From positions 36,399,052-36,463,051 of the forward strand of contig NC_052018.1 in assembly GCF_015832195.1 (NCBI RefSeq): a stretch of 64,000 bases of DNA. Direction: 5' to 3'. The stretch is from Motacilla alba alba (Eukaryota > Chordata > Aves > Passeriformes > Motacillidae). The position numbers and the translations under genes were made by a program. The notes under the pieces are model-generated. The model searched no databases. It was not told where the DNA came from and worked only from the letters and a program-made list of their open reading frames with translations. Shown piece after piece: positions 27,450 through 39,316 of the stretch. Each line of letters opens with the position of its first letter. Positions within the stretch are counted from its first letter, which is position 1.

Positions 27450-28345
27450 TGGTAGAAATATATGCCAAATTTGAGATAATTGAAAACCATTCCTTGCTTG
27501 ATTCAGTCAACACACTGAAGGGAAGGGATGCCATCCAGAAGGACCCTGACAGGCTTGAGGTGGGCTTGTGCAAACATCCAAGTTCAACAACGCCAAATGC
27601 AAGGTCCTGCACCAGGGTCAGGGCAATCCCAAGCACAAACGCAAACTGGCTGGAGAACAGATCAATACTTTCTCCCTGGGGAGAAAGATTTGGGGGTTTT
27701 TGTGGACAAAAAGCTCAACAGAAGCTGATAGTGTGCATCTGCAGCCCAGAAAGCCAATCACACCCTGGACTGCATCACAGGAAGCGAGGGCAGCAGGGCA
27801 AGGGAGGTGATTCTGCTCCTCTACTCAAATGAGACCCCACCCGGTGTGCTGCGTCCAGCTCTGTGACCCCCAGCATAAGAAAGACATGGACCTATTAGAA
27901 CAAGCCCAGAGAAGGGCCACTGAGATGATCTCAGGGCTGGAGCACCTCTCCTACAAAGACAGGCTGATGGAATTGGGGATGTTTAACCTGGAGTAGAGAG
28001 GGCTCTAGGGACACCTTAGAGCAGCCTTCCAATACCTAAGATGGGCCTACAAAAACAGATGGAGAGGGAGAGAGGGACTTTTGAGAAGGGCATGTACTGA
28101 CAGGACAAGAGAGAATGGCTTCAAATTGAAAGAGAGTAGGTTTAGATTAGATATTTGAAAGAAATTATATATTATGAGTGTGGTCAGGCACTGAAACAGG
28201 TTGTCCAGAGAAGCTGTGGATGCTCATCCCTGGAAGGGTTCCAGGCCAGGCTGAATGGGGTAAAAGGTGTCCCTACCCCACTCTGGCAGGGGACTGGAAT
28301 TAGATGATCTCTACAGTCCCTTCCAACTCAAACCATCCTATGACT
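27450..28345 (+). mobile_element. CR1 LINE, 3' half (about 0.9 kb)
   Basis: The best-preserved CR1 copy here. It begins near the end of the reverse transcriptase frame (GGGATGCCATCCAGAAGGACC, TTCAACAACGCCAAATGCAA, GGTCCTGCACC, GGGGCAATCCCAAGCACAAA-like). It passes through GTGATTCTGCTCCTCTACTC and GAGACCCCAC, then CATAAGAAAGACATGGACC, GGGCTGGAGCACCTCTCCTA, AGATTAGATAT and GGTTGTCCAGAGAAGCTGTGG. It ends with GGACTGGAATTAGATGATCTC, then CCCTTCCAACTCAAACCATC and CTATGA. Frames at 27449-27832, 27528-27728 and 27568-27810 are frameshifted remnants of the element. It lies antisense to RNGTT and ends about 660 bp from exon C. Confidence 0.92.
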
Positions 28346-28534
28346 TACAAGCTAAGAAAAAAAGTCAAGATGGATGATGCTATGCCAATATACAATACAC
28401 ACTGCAGTGTATCCACTGTATCTGATGCAACAGGAGGAGTAATAGAATAGATGAGGCCATGCCAGCTTGAGAACCACTTGCATTATTTTTTCTGGTTGTC
28501 TGCAGTACTTCTGGTAACTTCTCCCCAGGCCTTT

Positions 28535-28580
28535 CCTATACCTTTCATATACCTTTTCCTATACCTTTCATATACCTTTC
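28535..28580. repeat. Two-copy 23-bp tandem repeat
   Basis: The unit CCTATACCTTTCATATACCT plus three bases occurs at 28535-28557 and again at 28558-28580, identical except for the final base. It lies about 190 bp beyond the CR1 3' end and about 420 bp from exon C. Confidence 0.9.
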
Positions 28581-29003
28581 CACTGGCAGACATGGCTCAA
28601 GAACTTATCATGTTTCAATTGCAGTAAAACAACATGAGTCACAAATTTTAATGAAATTTTATGTGTCAACATCCTTGAAAAAGCAAAATAACATGAGAGC
28701 TCAAATCAATGGTTGAAAGACTCATGGAATTCATGCAATCATAGAAAATTCTTCATTACTTAGCAGCACACATTCATAGTACATACGCTAAAAAACATGA
28801 GATGATTCCCGAAAACTACCACCGTTGATTAGTAAGAAATCACACATACTACAAATGAGATAGCAACTAGTCAAAAACAACACTGCAAAGTAATCCTGAC
28901 CAAAACAAAGATTAGCTAGCTAGTAGATGGATGAGTGGGGAGGGAGAGTGAGAATTTCATCTGGAACTAAAGGGAGAAAAAATCCATTCTTTATGCTACT
29001 TAC

Positions 29004-29072
29004 TCCTGTAGGCTGAAATATCAGTCCATCCACTTCATGGCTAACTTCTCTGGCAAAGTTTCCTTCCAGGAG
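29004..29072 (-). CDS. RNGTT: RNGTT exon C: guanylyltransferase motif IV
   Basis: This 69-nt exon (23 codons) is read on the minus strand from CTC CTG GAA to CCT ACA GGA. It encodes [19 protein letters not shown] followed by QPTG. DGLIF is nucleotidyltransferase motif IV (EGLVF-like), which contacts the nucleotide phosphates and metal in this superfamily; it corresponds to about human residues 424-446. The acceptor is CCCTTTTGTTCTACAG and the donor is GTAAGT, both strong. Both ends are phase 0, so skipping this exon would keep the reading frame but remove motif IV. It is too short to stand out as an open reading frame. It was found by reading the reverse strand for capping-enzyme motifs. Confidence 0.94.
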
Positions 29073-30885
29073 CTGTAGAACAAAAGGGAAAGAAAATCTT
29101 TTTCCACAGAGAAATGCACATCAAAGTGAGTAGTAGCAGATTATATGCCACTACTGCAACCGTCTGCCAGTAAACAGCTTATTGATGGTTTAACATTAGA
29201 GCTTGGGAAATGTCAACATCAACAAAGTAGCAGTTTCTACAAAGAATACTTAAGGCTAGAAAATCCTTTGTCCAAAATGAAATACTTAGAAATCAAGATG
29301 ATTCTATACACTAGAAAACTAAGAGATATCAATTCTAATACAGGACACTACAGTCATTTGTGGGCAAATTAAAAAATCCATTTGCCATTTTAACACACAC
29401 GTATAACTTTAGATTGAACTTATTTCCTGAAAAATACTTCAGGGCATCATTTGAAATTCATGTTTGACAGACTTCCTAACTAGGGCATAAATCAGTAACA
29501 CAGCTACACGACTGTAAAACCAACTCTTTGAATTAATTTGTATCTTGAATACAAATATTGAATATTCTACTTAATGCTTTCAGAGACTGTGAATTCTGTA
29601 TGGAGGTAAATATATCCACCAATGTGAATTTACCAGAGAAAAACCATCTAATTAAACAAACTACTGGAACCAGCTAGTCAACAGTTATGAGAATTGATGA
29701 TATATTTCCATATTAAATTCTGACTTGCCTAAGGAAAAGCAAATAACCAAGAATTACAACTGACAAGTAATAGCAAAAATTAGGAGAATTACCAAAATAT
29801 CTCTTCAGTAATTTCTATTTTTTTTACTGCTGAGATGAAGAATCTGTCCTGAAGTTGTAGATACTTTAGGTAATATTTGAAAAACTTTGGTGTAAAAGTA
29901 GCCACATGGTGATAAAACATAGCAAATACAGAATCAGTAAATCACAGTCAGTTTTAAAAGCATCATTTTGACCTGGTTTGCTAATTTTGTACAATTTCCT
30001 TTCTAGAGCTCAACTTAATGACCTGTTGACCAAATTATGACTAAATTATTCAAATGAAGTCAATAAAGTATGAAAGGAGCTGAAAACTAACATTTGTATC
30101 CTACTAAGGCTGTACAAGTAAAAGCAATGCAATTTTATGTTTCATGGATCAAAAGCCTGATGGCCAAATACTTCAAACAATAATGATTCAACATATTTCA
30201 CTTAAATCTGTAACTGTTTGCATAGAATGATTGATCATTTTGCTATAAAAAGCTAGCTTTTCCTCTTACCCAGTCATTAGCCTATATTTGTGCCTGTATC
30301 TCCAACAACAAAGAAAGCTTTCACTATTCAACTTTTAGATACAATTTAACAGGAAAAAACACACTATGAGAGTACTCTCAAGTGGAAAAGTATATTACGA
30401 ATATTTAATTCCAAGTAAGAAATTATCCAATGAAACAACTGTTCAGAAGAGAAAAACCCATAATTGAAAGTTGAAGCTGCACCTTGCTGTTATAACCTGT
30501 TGCTATCTTGAAATTTACAGCTGAAGTTCACAATATAATGCATCTGCCACCATATGACTACATAAAATAACAATAAAATAATCCCAAATTCTTTCATAAA
30601 TCTATTGTTAGTCTTTGTTTTTATTAGAGCAATGAGTGCGTTGGAAAAATAACTAAACACATGTCAAAAAGTTTTAAAAATAGTGGTGTTTTTAAATTTC
30701 TACACAAACTAAGTCTTCCATGGATCACTTGCAAGTTACTTAGCAGTTCCAAAACTGACTGGCCAGTAATCCATAATAAGAGTATGCTTCAAGCTTACAA
30801 AAATGCACAAGACTGATTTCATTAAATTCAGGTACCAAAAAACCTCTCACTGAATAATGTTGATAGTAAGGAATAACAATATTTT

Positions 30886-30920
30886 AAAAACAAACAAACA
30901 AAAAACAAGCAAACAAAAAT
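30886..30920. repeat. A-rich (AAAC)n tract
   Basis: Short AAAC/AAAAC tract with CAAACAAACAAAAAAC. No attached retrotransposon body is recognisable, so it is listed as a simple repeat only. Confidence 0.75.
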
Positions 30921-31961
30921 AAATCAGAAACTTCAAATTAGTTAAGACTACTTTTATAAACTTCTGACTAACTTATCAGAAGGCATTGACCAAAGTGGCA
31001 AAGAGAGGAATCAATCACCTCTGTTCCTGCCTCTGTTTTTGAAGTTGTTAAGGAAATTACAATTTGAGGAGACAGTTACTTTGGTGTTGGAGCTTATAGA
31101 ACTGAATGATTCCATCCCAAAATAAAACTTAAGAATATAGAAACAATCTTCAAAGTTGGAGTATGTGCAAAAGCAGAAAATAATTATCATGCTATTTGGC
31201 CTGCAACTCTCTCCACTCTGGTGAACATGTAGTTTCAGAAAACTACATTCAAGTACTATTGCAACTTGATAAATGGAGAGGAAAATATAAATTAAATTTT
31301 TTCCATTTCAGAAATACATTGTGATACTTTTCATTCACTACTTAGCCAGAATTACAAGATGTAAAGGAATCTGTCCCATCAAGCTCTCACCCAGTTTCAG
31401 AGCCAAACATGTTCTGTTTGGAGGTCCACAGTGTTTTCACTAAGACAGCTCCTCCCAAGTGTCAATTAGAGATCAAAGACAAAAGGATTTTAAATCCACA
31501 GCAAGCCTCAACAGATAACTACACTTCTTTGTACTCCCAGATATTGTGCTTTCATTCTCATTAGATCAATTACATGTATTTGAATGATAACACTCTCTCT
31601 AGAAAGGAATTTTGACTAGAACGGATTAGCAACTGGGAAGAGGGACTGGAGGAAGGAATGTACACTTTCCCGGGCATTATTCCCATAAAAATTTTCTTGA
31701 GAATGAAACTATGTAAAGATTGTCTGTGAACAGCAGAATACACAGACATTGAATATTGCAGAAGGTTTGGAATGACATGAAAATGAGCAGAAAAGGAATG
31801 TTTGACATATAAGCTAGTATTTTTTACTATAAAAAAGTTACATTTTTTCATTTTATGAACTTCAAATGAAAATATCATGGTTCATCTTTTTAAAAACGTT
31901 GTTCAACGTTCCACACGTTCAAATTTCTAATTAACTTGAACAGAATGGTCTTTTTTAATCA

Positions 31962-31980
31962 GTGCCATGATAAATGGCAC
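31962..31980. other. Perfect 7-bp hairpin
   Basis: GTGCCAT, a five-base loop GATAA, then ATGGCAC. Such short inverted repeats occur by chance at this scale. It is recorded as a sequence fact only. Confidence 0.6.
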
Positions 31981-34177
31981 ACCTGCTTGACTGGGATGAC
32001 TGCCATGGATCAGATAAAGTGCAATGCATCTCAATGACATTTTATAAAAAATAGGTAAATGATGCATGTGAACCAGCTCTTCTGCATCCATGTTGCCTCA
32101 TGGCTTCTATTTCCACCTGAGATCCCCTTTGTTCACTCCCTTCAGCTTCCTTCTTCCCTGTGAACACTGCAATAAGCCATATACTCATATTACAGTTCAT
32201 TATTTAAAACTTTTCCTTTCATACTTTTCAACTAAATTTAAAATTATCCCTACATCTAATAACACTTCTCTAAGCAAAAGAATGGTATAATTGCATAGAT
32301 TGAGTGGAGCTGTATGATGAGTAACAGGATTTCTCCTTGCTCCTTAACCACTGAGAAGAAGAGCAGCAAAAGAGCAGTAATAACTTGCTGAAGCTGATTT
32401 TGCTAAAACACTGAACCAGTCAGCAGTTCTTCTGTGGATAATTGAAAATTCACGCTTTAGAGATCTCTCTGTACTTATACCAACAAAGAAATCACTTTGC
32501 TCCTTCAGCAGGAAGGGGAGAAAATTTAGGTGCATACAGATTCCATACAATGCTAGTATGTTTTCATTAGTGTTTTGGTACTTCTGAGCCAAGACACATA
32601 ATTCTGTAAGTTCACAGATATTCCACTATTCATAAAATAAGTCCAGCAGGTACTACTGTGTCTTTTCCTTTCCCTTACTAAAAATAAAAAATCTCATGGA
32701 AACACAACACAATGTGAGTGAAGAGGATTCTAAAACATAATGTTGACTCTGAAAAGTCAAACTGACTTTCTACAAAATAATTTTACTAAGGTCCTCGCAC
32801 ACACATCACAATTATTAATCTCCTGTGTCACACTATGCAAATATTGCTAACCATTTTGTCTGTATTTCTGATTCAGAACTGACATTGCTGGCTAGCCTCC
32901 TGAAATACTTAGGGATACAGAAAAACAATCCCTTTGAATGTTATAATACAAGACAAATAAATGTCCCTTTTCCTTGCTTTTTCCATTTCACAACTGCTAT
33001 ATGCTTCACTTCAAGTCAAGATAGAACAACTCTGCCTGCAGTCCCCATGGAGTTTTCCAGATCCACCTTCAAATTACTGGTCATCTGGACCTGTTCCTTA
33101 CAGAGAGCTGTAACAGGGAACATACTTCATGCTAAAGTATTAGTTACAAATAAACTATTAATTGAATTGCCAGTCAGCCAGAACATAAAACACTTTCATA
33201 CATGGGCCTACTGTCATTCCTAACTTCACAGAGCCAGCATCACTTCACCATCTTAGGTTTCAGTCCAACTGAAAGGGCCATCCCTTTCTCCAAGGATGAC
33301 AGCCCTCACCATTAGCCTCAAAGAAATTCTCACATCCTGACAAGTGTTGAGTTTATAAACATGAGCTCATACATCTCTGTAGATAACCTACTACATAAAT
33401 CTTCATAAATCCTGTTTTTGAATGACATCAGAAGTCCCACAGAATGATTTTTATGCTAAGATCAGTTAAAATAATGCAAAAATAGTCTGGCTCAGATTCT
33501 TCCCAACTATCACATTTCCCAAAAATACATCAGTCTGTATCAGGCAATGATGGAGCTATCATCCAAGCTACTAACATTCTAAATTCCAGCTTGAAAAGAG
33601 TATACTTTGAAAAGGAGTCCTCCTGGAAAAGAACTAAGCATGCATTTGGTGGGGTGTAACTTCCTTTCAGATGATACACAGGCTGCTGTGCAATGCTTCA
33701 AAATACTATCAAATGCAGCTTCATGCCAAGTGAGGGAAGTGGTCCTCTAAGCTACGGCTGTAGCTCCTTTCTCCTCACCAGGATCTTTCCAGTTTCCCCT
33801 GTCCTGCAGCACCATGTCTTCTTTGGTTTGTTTTGGGTCTAAAAGCAGCAAAGGTATCAAGAACTGAACTGCTGCTTTCAGTCTCAAAGCAAAAAATCAT
33901 CAAACCATGTGAGTAACAATGTCATAGGGGAGAAAAGTTTCATATGTTATTTAACATTTAAACCCAGAGTCTCAAACTTTCCACAAATAGAAGATGACTA
34001 GTTCACATTTTAACAGAAATAGAGCCCAAACCAAAGTGTTCAGAGAAGTTTTGACTTCAGTTCACTGACTGAATTACTACAAATACATGGTAAAACTTTC
34101 AAAACAAACTTTAGCGAGTCTGGGGAATTCATGGTTTGGGGGATTAAAGGGAGCACACACCTTCTGAAGTATGGATT

Positions 34178-34232
34178 TAAAAAAGAAAAAAAAAACAAAC
34201 AAAAAAAAAAAACCACAAAAAAACAAACACAA
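34178..34232. repeat. A-rich tract with AAAC units
   Basis: About 55 bases almost entirely A with scattered C and G. It accounts for the phenylalanine-rich minus-strand frame at 34077-34289. Confidence 0.85.
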
Positions 34233-37200
34233 GAAACTCAATCCATGCAGACTTTTATCTTTTTCACGTTCAGGATACCAACAACTCATCTAACATTACA
34301 TTGCAAGTAAAACAGCTGATCTAAACAAACCTAGTGTAAATTAACAGTCTGGGGGCAGGTGGGAGAGGATCAAAGACACATCTCTGTCAGTTCTGTTGCT
34401 TCCTACCCTCCCTGCTCCAAACCAGACATAATCTGGATCACCATTTCATACTAACTTTCAGACAGCTATGAGGATGAAACCTTCTCCTCTCACGCATATT
34501 AAAGTTCCTCTTCAAGTGATATGCTCAAGTGTCAAGTAATTTATTTAGAAAGCTCTGCAATCTCAAATTACAGCATGCTGTGATGGAGAATCACAATCTT
34601 CATTAAGCTGTCCAACGAAGTACTGCCTGTGCAATTAAAAAATTAATTCCTATTTCTCAGCAATTTTTTTCTTCCTTCAACTTTTCTTCCTTGCTCTTCT
34701 TTTTAGACTCTGACCAAGACATCTCTTAGAGGTTTTTTTTTTAGAAACAAGGTTCACATTTCAAACATTGCAGAAGGAAGCAGATGTAACTCTTCAAATA
34801 TTTCAATGTGTCCTCAAAAGATACCCCACAGATACTATTTTTAAATGAAATGAAACCATGCCATTTAGACTAGACAGAATATTCCAGAAGGGCCACAGCA
34901 GCAAGAAAAATGCACTCTCTGTTCTCTTTCACAGGAGTCTCCTTTCAAGGAGATCTCTGCATACTTGAGCACTTGCCAAAGTATTTGACCAGCCAATGGC
35001 TTATTACAACTGGCTGCTTGCCTCAAAGTGGCTCCTTCCAAGTAACTCTGAAGATCCTGAAATCACAGCCCATGGTCTCAGGAGTACGACTTAACACATG
35101 GTCATAAAATAAAGATTTCTGCTTCATTGTTAACATTCATTTCCCTCTCAAAACCACAAGTGATCTCTCATTTAGATGGTTTCAAGTTTTCCTCCAAATG
35201 ACCCATGAAACTGTTGAAAAGCAGATTTTCAATAATTTAACATGACCCGGTTTCTCCTGCATCAGTCTTATTTCCTAATCAAAATATGATGTGCTACCTT
35301 ACATCAAATAAATGGAGTAAAAACAGAAACAGTTGAAGTGTATCTGCATCAGGGTAATGTCCAATTCTACAATGAATCCTCCTTCCTTAGTCATTGTATT
35401 TAGCTATATTTAGCTTACAGCAATAAAAGGCAAGAAAGAAAATACATCACAATAACTGAGAGTACAGTCAGAAAACCACAGCTTATACTAAATATTCTTA
35501 AGCTAATATGCTAAGAAAAAGTCATGAAGTAACAAAATATTTCCTGGCCTATGTCAATAATTTCAAATATGCATAAAGGAAAAGTAGGATCAAAAACTGT
35601 AGAAAATAAATTAAAAACTCTAAGCTCTCTAAGAAGTAATTGCTTAAAGAAGTTTCCTATGCTAATTAGGAACCAACACATATTGAAGATAACTGCTACA
35701 TTTTTAGTAAACCAGTGAAATTATCTACTTTCCCCTAACTGTATAAGGAACACAAAGTATAAACTTCTCGCTTGCTCATTACTTAAAAAGAAATTTCATG
35801 CTTTTGGGCTGGAAAATCAGGGCTGTAAAACTGTATGAACATCCTTTAAAAAATTCATGCTCAAAGCTGAAATCCTAGCTTTCACACAGCCATCCAACTC
35901 AAGATGCTAATTCCAGACAAAAACAGAGAAAAGCTGCAAACATTATTATGTCTGTATGAGCACATATTAAAAGCACTTGATGTCAACCAGTAAACCCAGT
36001 AACTAAACAAAAAGAGTAAAATAAACTGCCAAGATTCACCTGTTTTACAAAATCACCACTATTTTGAACTGTGTAATCTCCGGCAACAACTGAATCATAT
36101 GCTGATGAAAAATATACCAAATGACTGTGTAAAGACGCATGGGAATTTTTTCAGACGATAAAATTTAAAAACATATACTTTTAATAAATTATTTTATGGA
36201 AAGTCTTTCAATTTGTTAATTTACTAGACACTCTGAAATCAATCATACTGAAAGACTAAAAATAACCTCTTTACCAAGTTAATCATACAGAACATTTTGG
36301 CTCAAAAGACATGAAAAACACCTAATTATGGCAATAGATTTGTTCCCTATAAGAATGAAAGCAGATAATGGCAGCATTGTGAGACTGATGTTCACTAATA
36401 TGATCAAGAGACTAATTATTATCCATGAATCATTTGTAGCATTCAAAACTTGATTAATGTCAGGTCAAGTTTAACATGTGATAGGTTTTATTAGTAATGC
36501 TCAGCTATCCCACAGCTTGTCAATGTACACGAGTGCCATCTGTTAGGTGTAGGAATAGCCAACAGCCACAACAAAAACACATTGGCAACAACTGGTCACT
36601 GAAGTACATTTTAAGAATTCTATAAGGAATACCCTAATCATTTTAAACACACTAGACCAGAATCCACTACAAAGACCCACTAAAGACAGGAAACTTGTAG
36701 CCCAAAAAAAGTGAGCATGCAAGGCATGTTTCTCTCTTTTGAAAGGTCAATTAAAGGTAGTTTAATAATACTGAACACTTCACAGACTGACCAGTTTCTA
36801 GCAACAAATATTTTTTTGCAAGAGGAGTATGCGTAGCTTCCTCTCTACACTCCTCTGTGGATGTTTAGCGAGCATTTCTGTAGAGAATACACTGCTTTAC
36901 CCTTTTGAGCATAGCTCACAACATTCAAATAGACATGGTCCTAATGGCTCATCTAATGAAACACTGTTAGAAGATGCTCAATCTGAAATTCATATTCCAC
37001 AAAAAAACCATTCACTGACAGCCTTCCATTTGTTTTAATTACAGATAATGGCAAGAAGAAATCCTTTTTTGGGAGGGTCACTTTCTAGTATTTCCCAGCA
37101 CTTTGTGGAGGTCAGCTTTATCGGGGGTCACCTCTCCCATGTACAGCCCATTATAGCAGGACAGGAAGTCACCTGGGCACTTTCACTGAACCTCCACAAG

Positions 37201-39298
37201 CTTTGCACTAGTAACAGTGTGAGCAGCAAGGCTGAAATAACATGAAGTGGCAACAGACAGGTGCTTGCACAGAGAGGAAGGAAGGTGACCTAATTCTGGG
37301 TTTGCTCTGGCGACTATGTACTCTCCTCTGTCTACAACTAGTCAAAAACTCAGCAGGAGCATTGAAAGAAACATTAACTTATCTCATCACTACAACAGCC
37401 TCAGCCCTCTCAGACATACTATAAACGTGTTCTCATTTGACAGCCCTCTTGCATTCCAAGTGGATGAAGCTGAAAGGCTGCACATCTAGGCTGCCACTGG
37501 TGCCTGCAGTCTGCACTTTTGCTCCAAGTAGTCTGTTTTCTGCTGAAGAGTGTGATGTGCTGCGCTCCCAGACTCCTTTGTGTCAAAGCTAAATATGCAA
37601 AAGTCAAATATGCTGAAGACTTAATGCTAGTCGACAGACCATAGACCAAAAATAACATAATTCCAAGAACCAACCACAACTACTGCAGAGTGTCTTCCTC
37701 AACCATTTGCCCATATAATTTCACAGTCAGTGACAGACAAGGGCCCAAACTACTAGTGACTGGTCATTAGTGTTCTAATGACACCACTCTACATTACCAT
37801 TTAGAACAGCAATTCTGCAGAAAAGTCTTCACTGGAGTCCATATATTTTTTCCAGAAGAGGAAGGCAATAGAAATTCCAGTTTATACTCGTGTGATAGGG
37901 AATGAGCAACACCTCCAAGCAAGAAAGCCAAAGAGATTCAACCCTTCTCTCTGCAGCTTGCTTTGTGCCATGAGGCACCACTTAGGAAAAAGCATGTTGG
38001 GATGCAGCCTTGGATGTGAAAGTCTAAGAGCCGCACTAGCTTGATCTCACTACCTAGCCACACAGGAAAAAACGCTATTGTGGACAAGAGTAAAATACAT
38101 TGTGAAGGTGGCAAGGAATCAAGTTTGATGGTTCTAATTTTTTTTAAAATATCCTCTTGGCTTTGCAGCTAATTCATTAACAGCACTCTTCAAATATGCT
38201 AATAACACTAGCTGTATGCCATGTTTCTTAATTATTTGGAGACATCTTAGAAAAACCTAGAGCATGCTACAGTAAGGGCTCCACTGAGCTATCACAACCA
38301 TGTGCTGGTTCTGAGTGAACAACTCCAAAGGTTACGCACCTAATATATTCAAAACAATACCCAAGAATAACATAAGCGCTATGTGTGTTAATGCTTAATT
38401 TGACAGCACATCTGCATTCCTGAATTCAAAATAAGCACGAGGCATTTCTCACTGTCAATCTCTTCTCAAAAACACAATTGAGAAACTGACATCAATTAAC
38501 TATGATGTTTTCAAATGCTGCTTTCAAATAACAGAAATAACCTCCTCCAAGAAACTTTGACTTTTGTGATAGCTTCAAAATTAGAGAAATGTGGACTCCT
38601 CGAAGCTTTGTGGGAATTACCCTGCCAAACAGCAATATTTCCTATTTATTTTTCCTGACAAAGAAACAGCAATATATTTAATGGCTTGGCCATGTCATGT
38701 ACTGTGCTCTTCACAGTTCTCTGTTTCAAACTGCACAGTTTGCCTTCATTTTCTTTTTTTTAGGCATGGGGATGTCGCCCACATCACTCTCCCCACACTC
38801 TCCTACCTGGCAGAACACACCCGTCTGAGATTACAGTGTTGCTGGAGCTGGAGGAGATTTAATAGGCTCCACTAGCAAATGCTTTGATCTATTTACACAT
38901 TAGTTGCAATCTATGACATTCCTGAATGGACAAAAGATGCTCAATAAAGTCTGTAATGTCCTCAACTGAGAAAAGCTCTCATTACACTGATGCTTCCAAG
39001 CTCCCTAATACTCTGGGTTTGACCAAATACTACATTCAATAGTTCTTCTGATTTCAAAGGGAAGTATGGCAGAGGGTTGAATACAATGGGGCTGAATGAT
39101 CTTCCACTGTTACATACTTGATAAGGTTTATCTGTTACCCAGCCCCCGTGTAAATCTGTTATCCAGCCCTGCATAAACTGTTCCAACATAATCTGGTCTC
39201 TGGTTGCCAAAATCGTGGATAGGTCTGTTTTAATTAAGTCATATAATTGAGGATTTTATTTTATTAAGCATTTCTAATAAGACTCATCAAAAAAGAAA

Positions 39299-39316
39299 AA
39301 ACTGTATATACAGTTT
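39299..39316. other. Perfect 18-bp palindrome
   Basis: AAACTGTATATACAGTTT reads the same on both strands. In AT-rich intron it is probably incidental. Confidence 0.6.

Larger units (their letters stand above)
3055..29003 (-). other. RNGTT: RNGTT intron between exons C and D (about 25.9 kb)
   Basis: The largest intron in the window, from donor GTAAGT at its right end to acceptor TTCAG at its left end. It contains CR1 pieces at 4745-5330, 6566-6622, 8744-8930, 23080-23362 and 27450-28345, a CAAA-rich tract near 9544-9650, a purine-rich stretch at 24945-25095 and a 23-bp tandem duplication at 28535-28580. A GC-richer block at about 6890-8320 is unclassified. The rest is ordinary AT-rich intron. 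Confidence 0.85.

Noticed and set aside
27449..27832. Overlapping plus-strand frames of 127, 80 and 66 codons
   Set aside because: They are frameshifted remains of the CR1 element at 27450-28345, not host genes.
38591..38875. Plus-strand frame preceded by a strong pyrimidine tract and TAG near 38762, resembling a splice acceptor
   Set aside because: No matching donor or partner exon and no recognisable protein. A pyrimidine tract followed by AG is common in intronic DNA.
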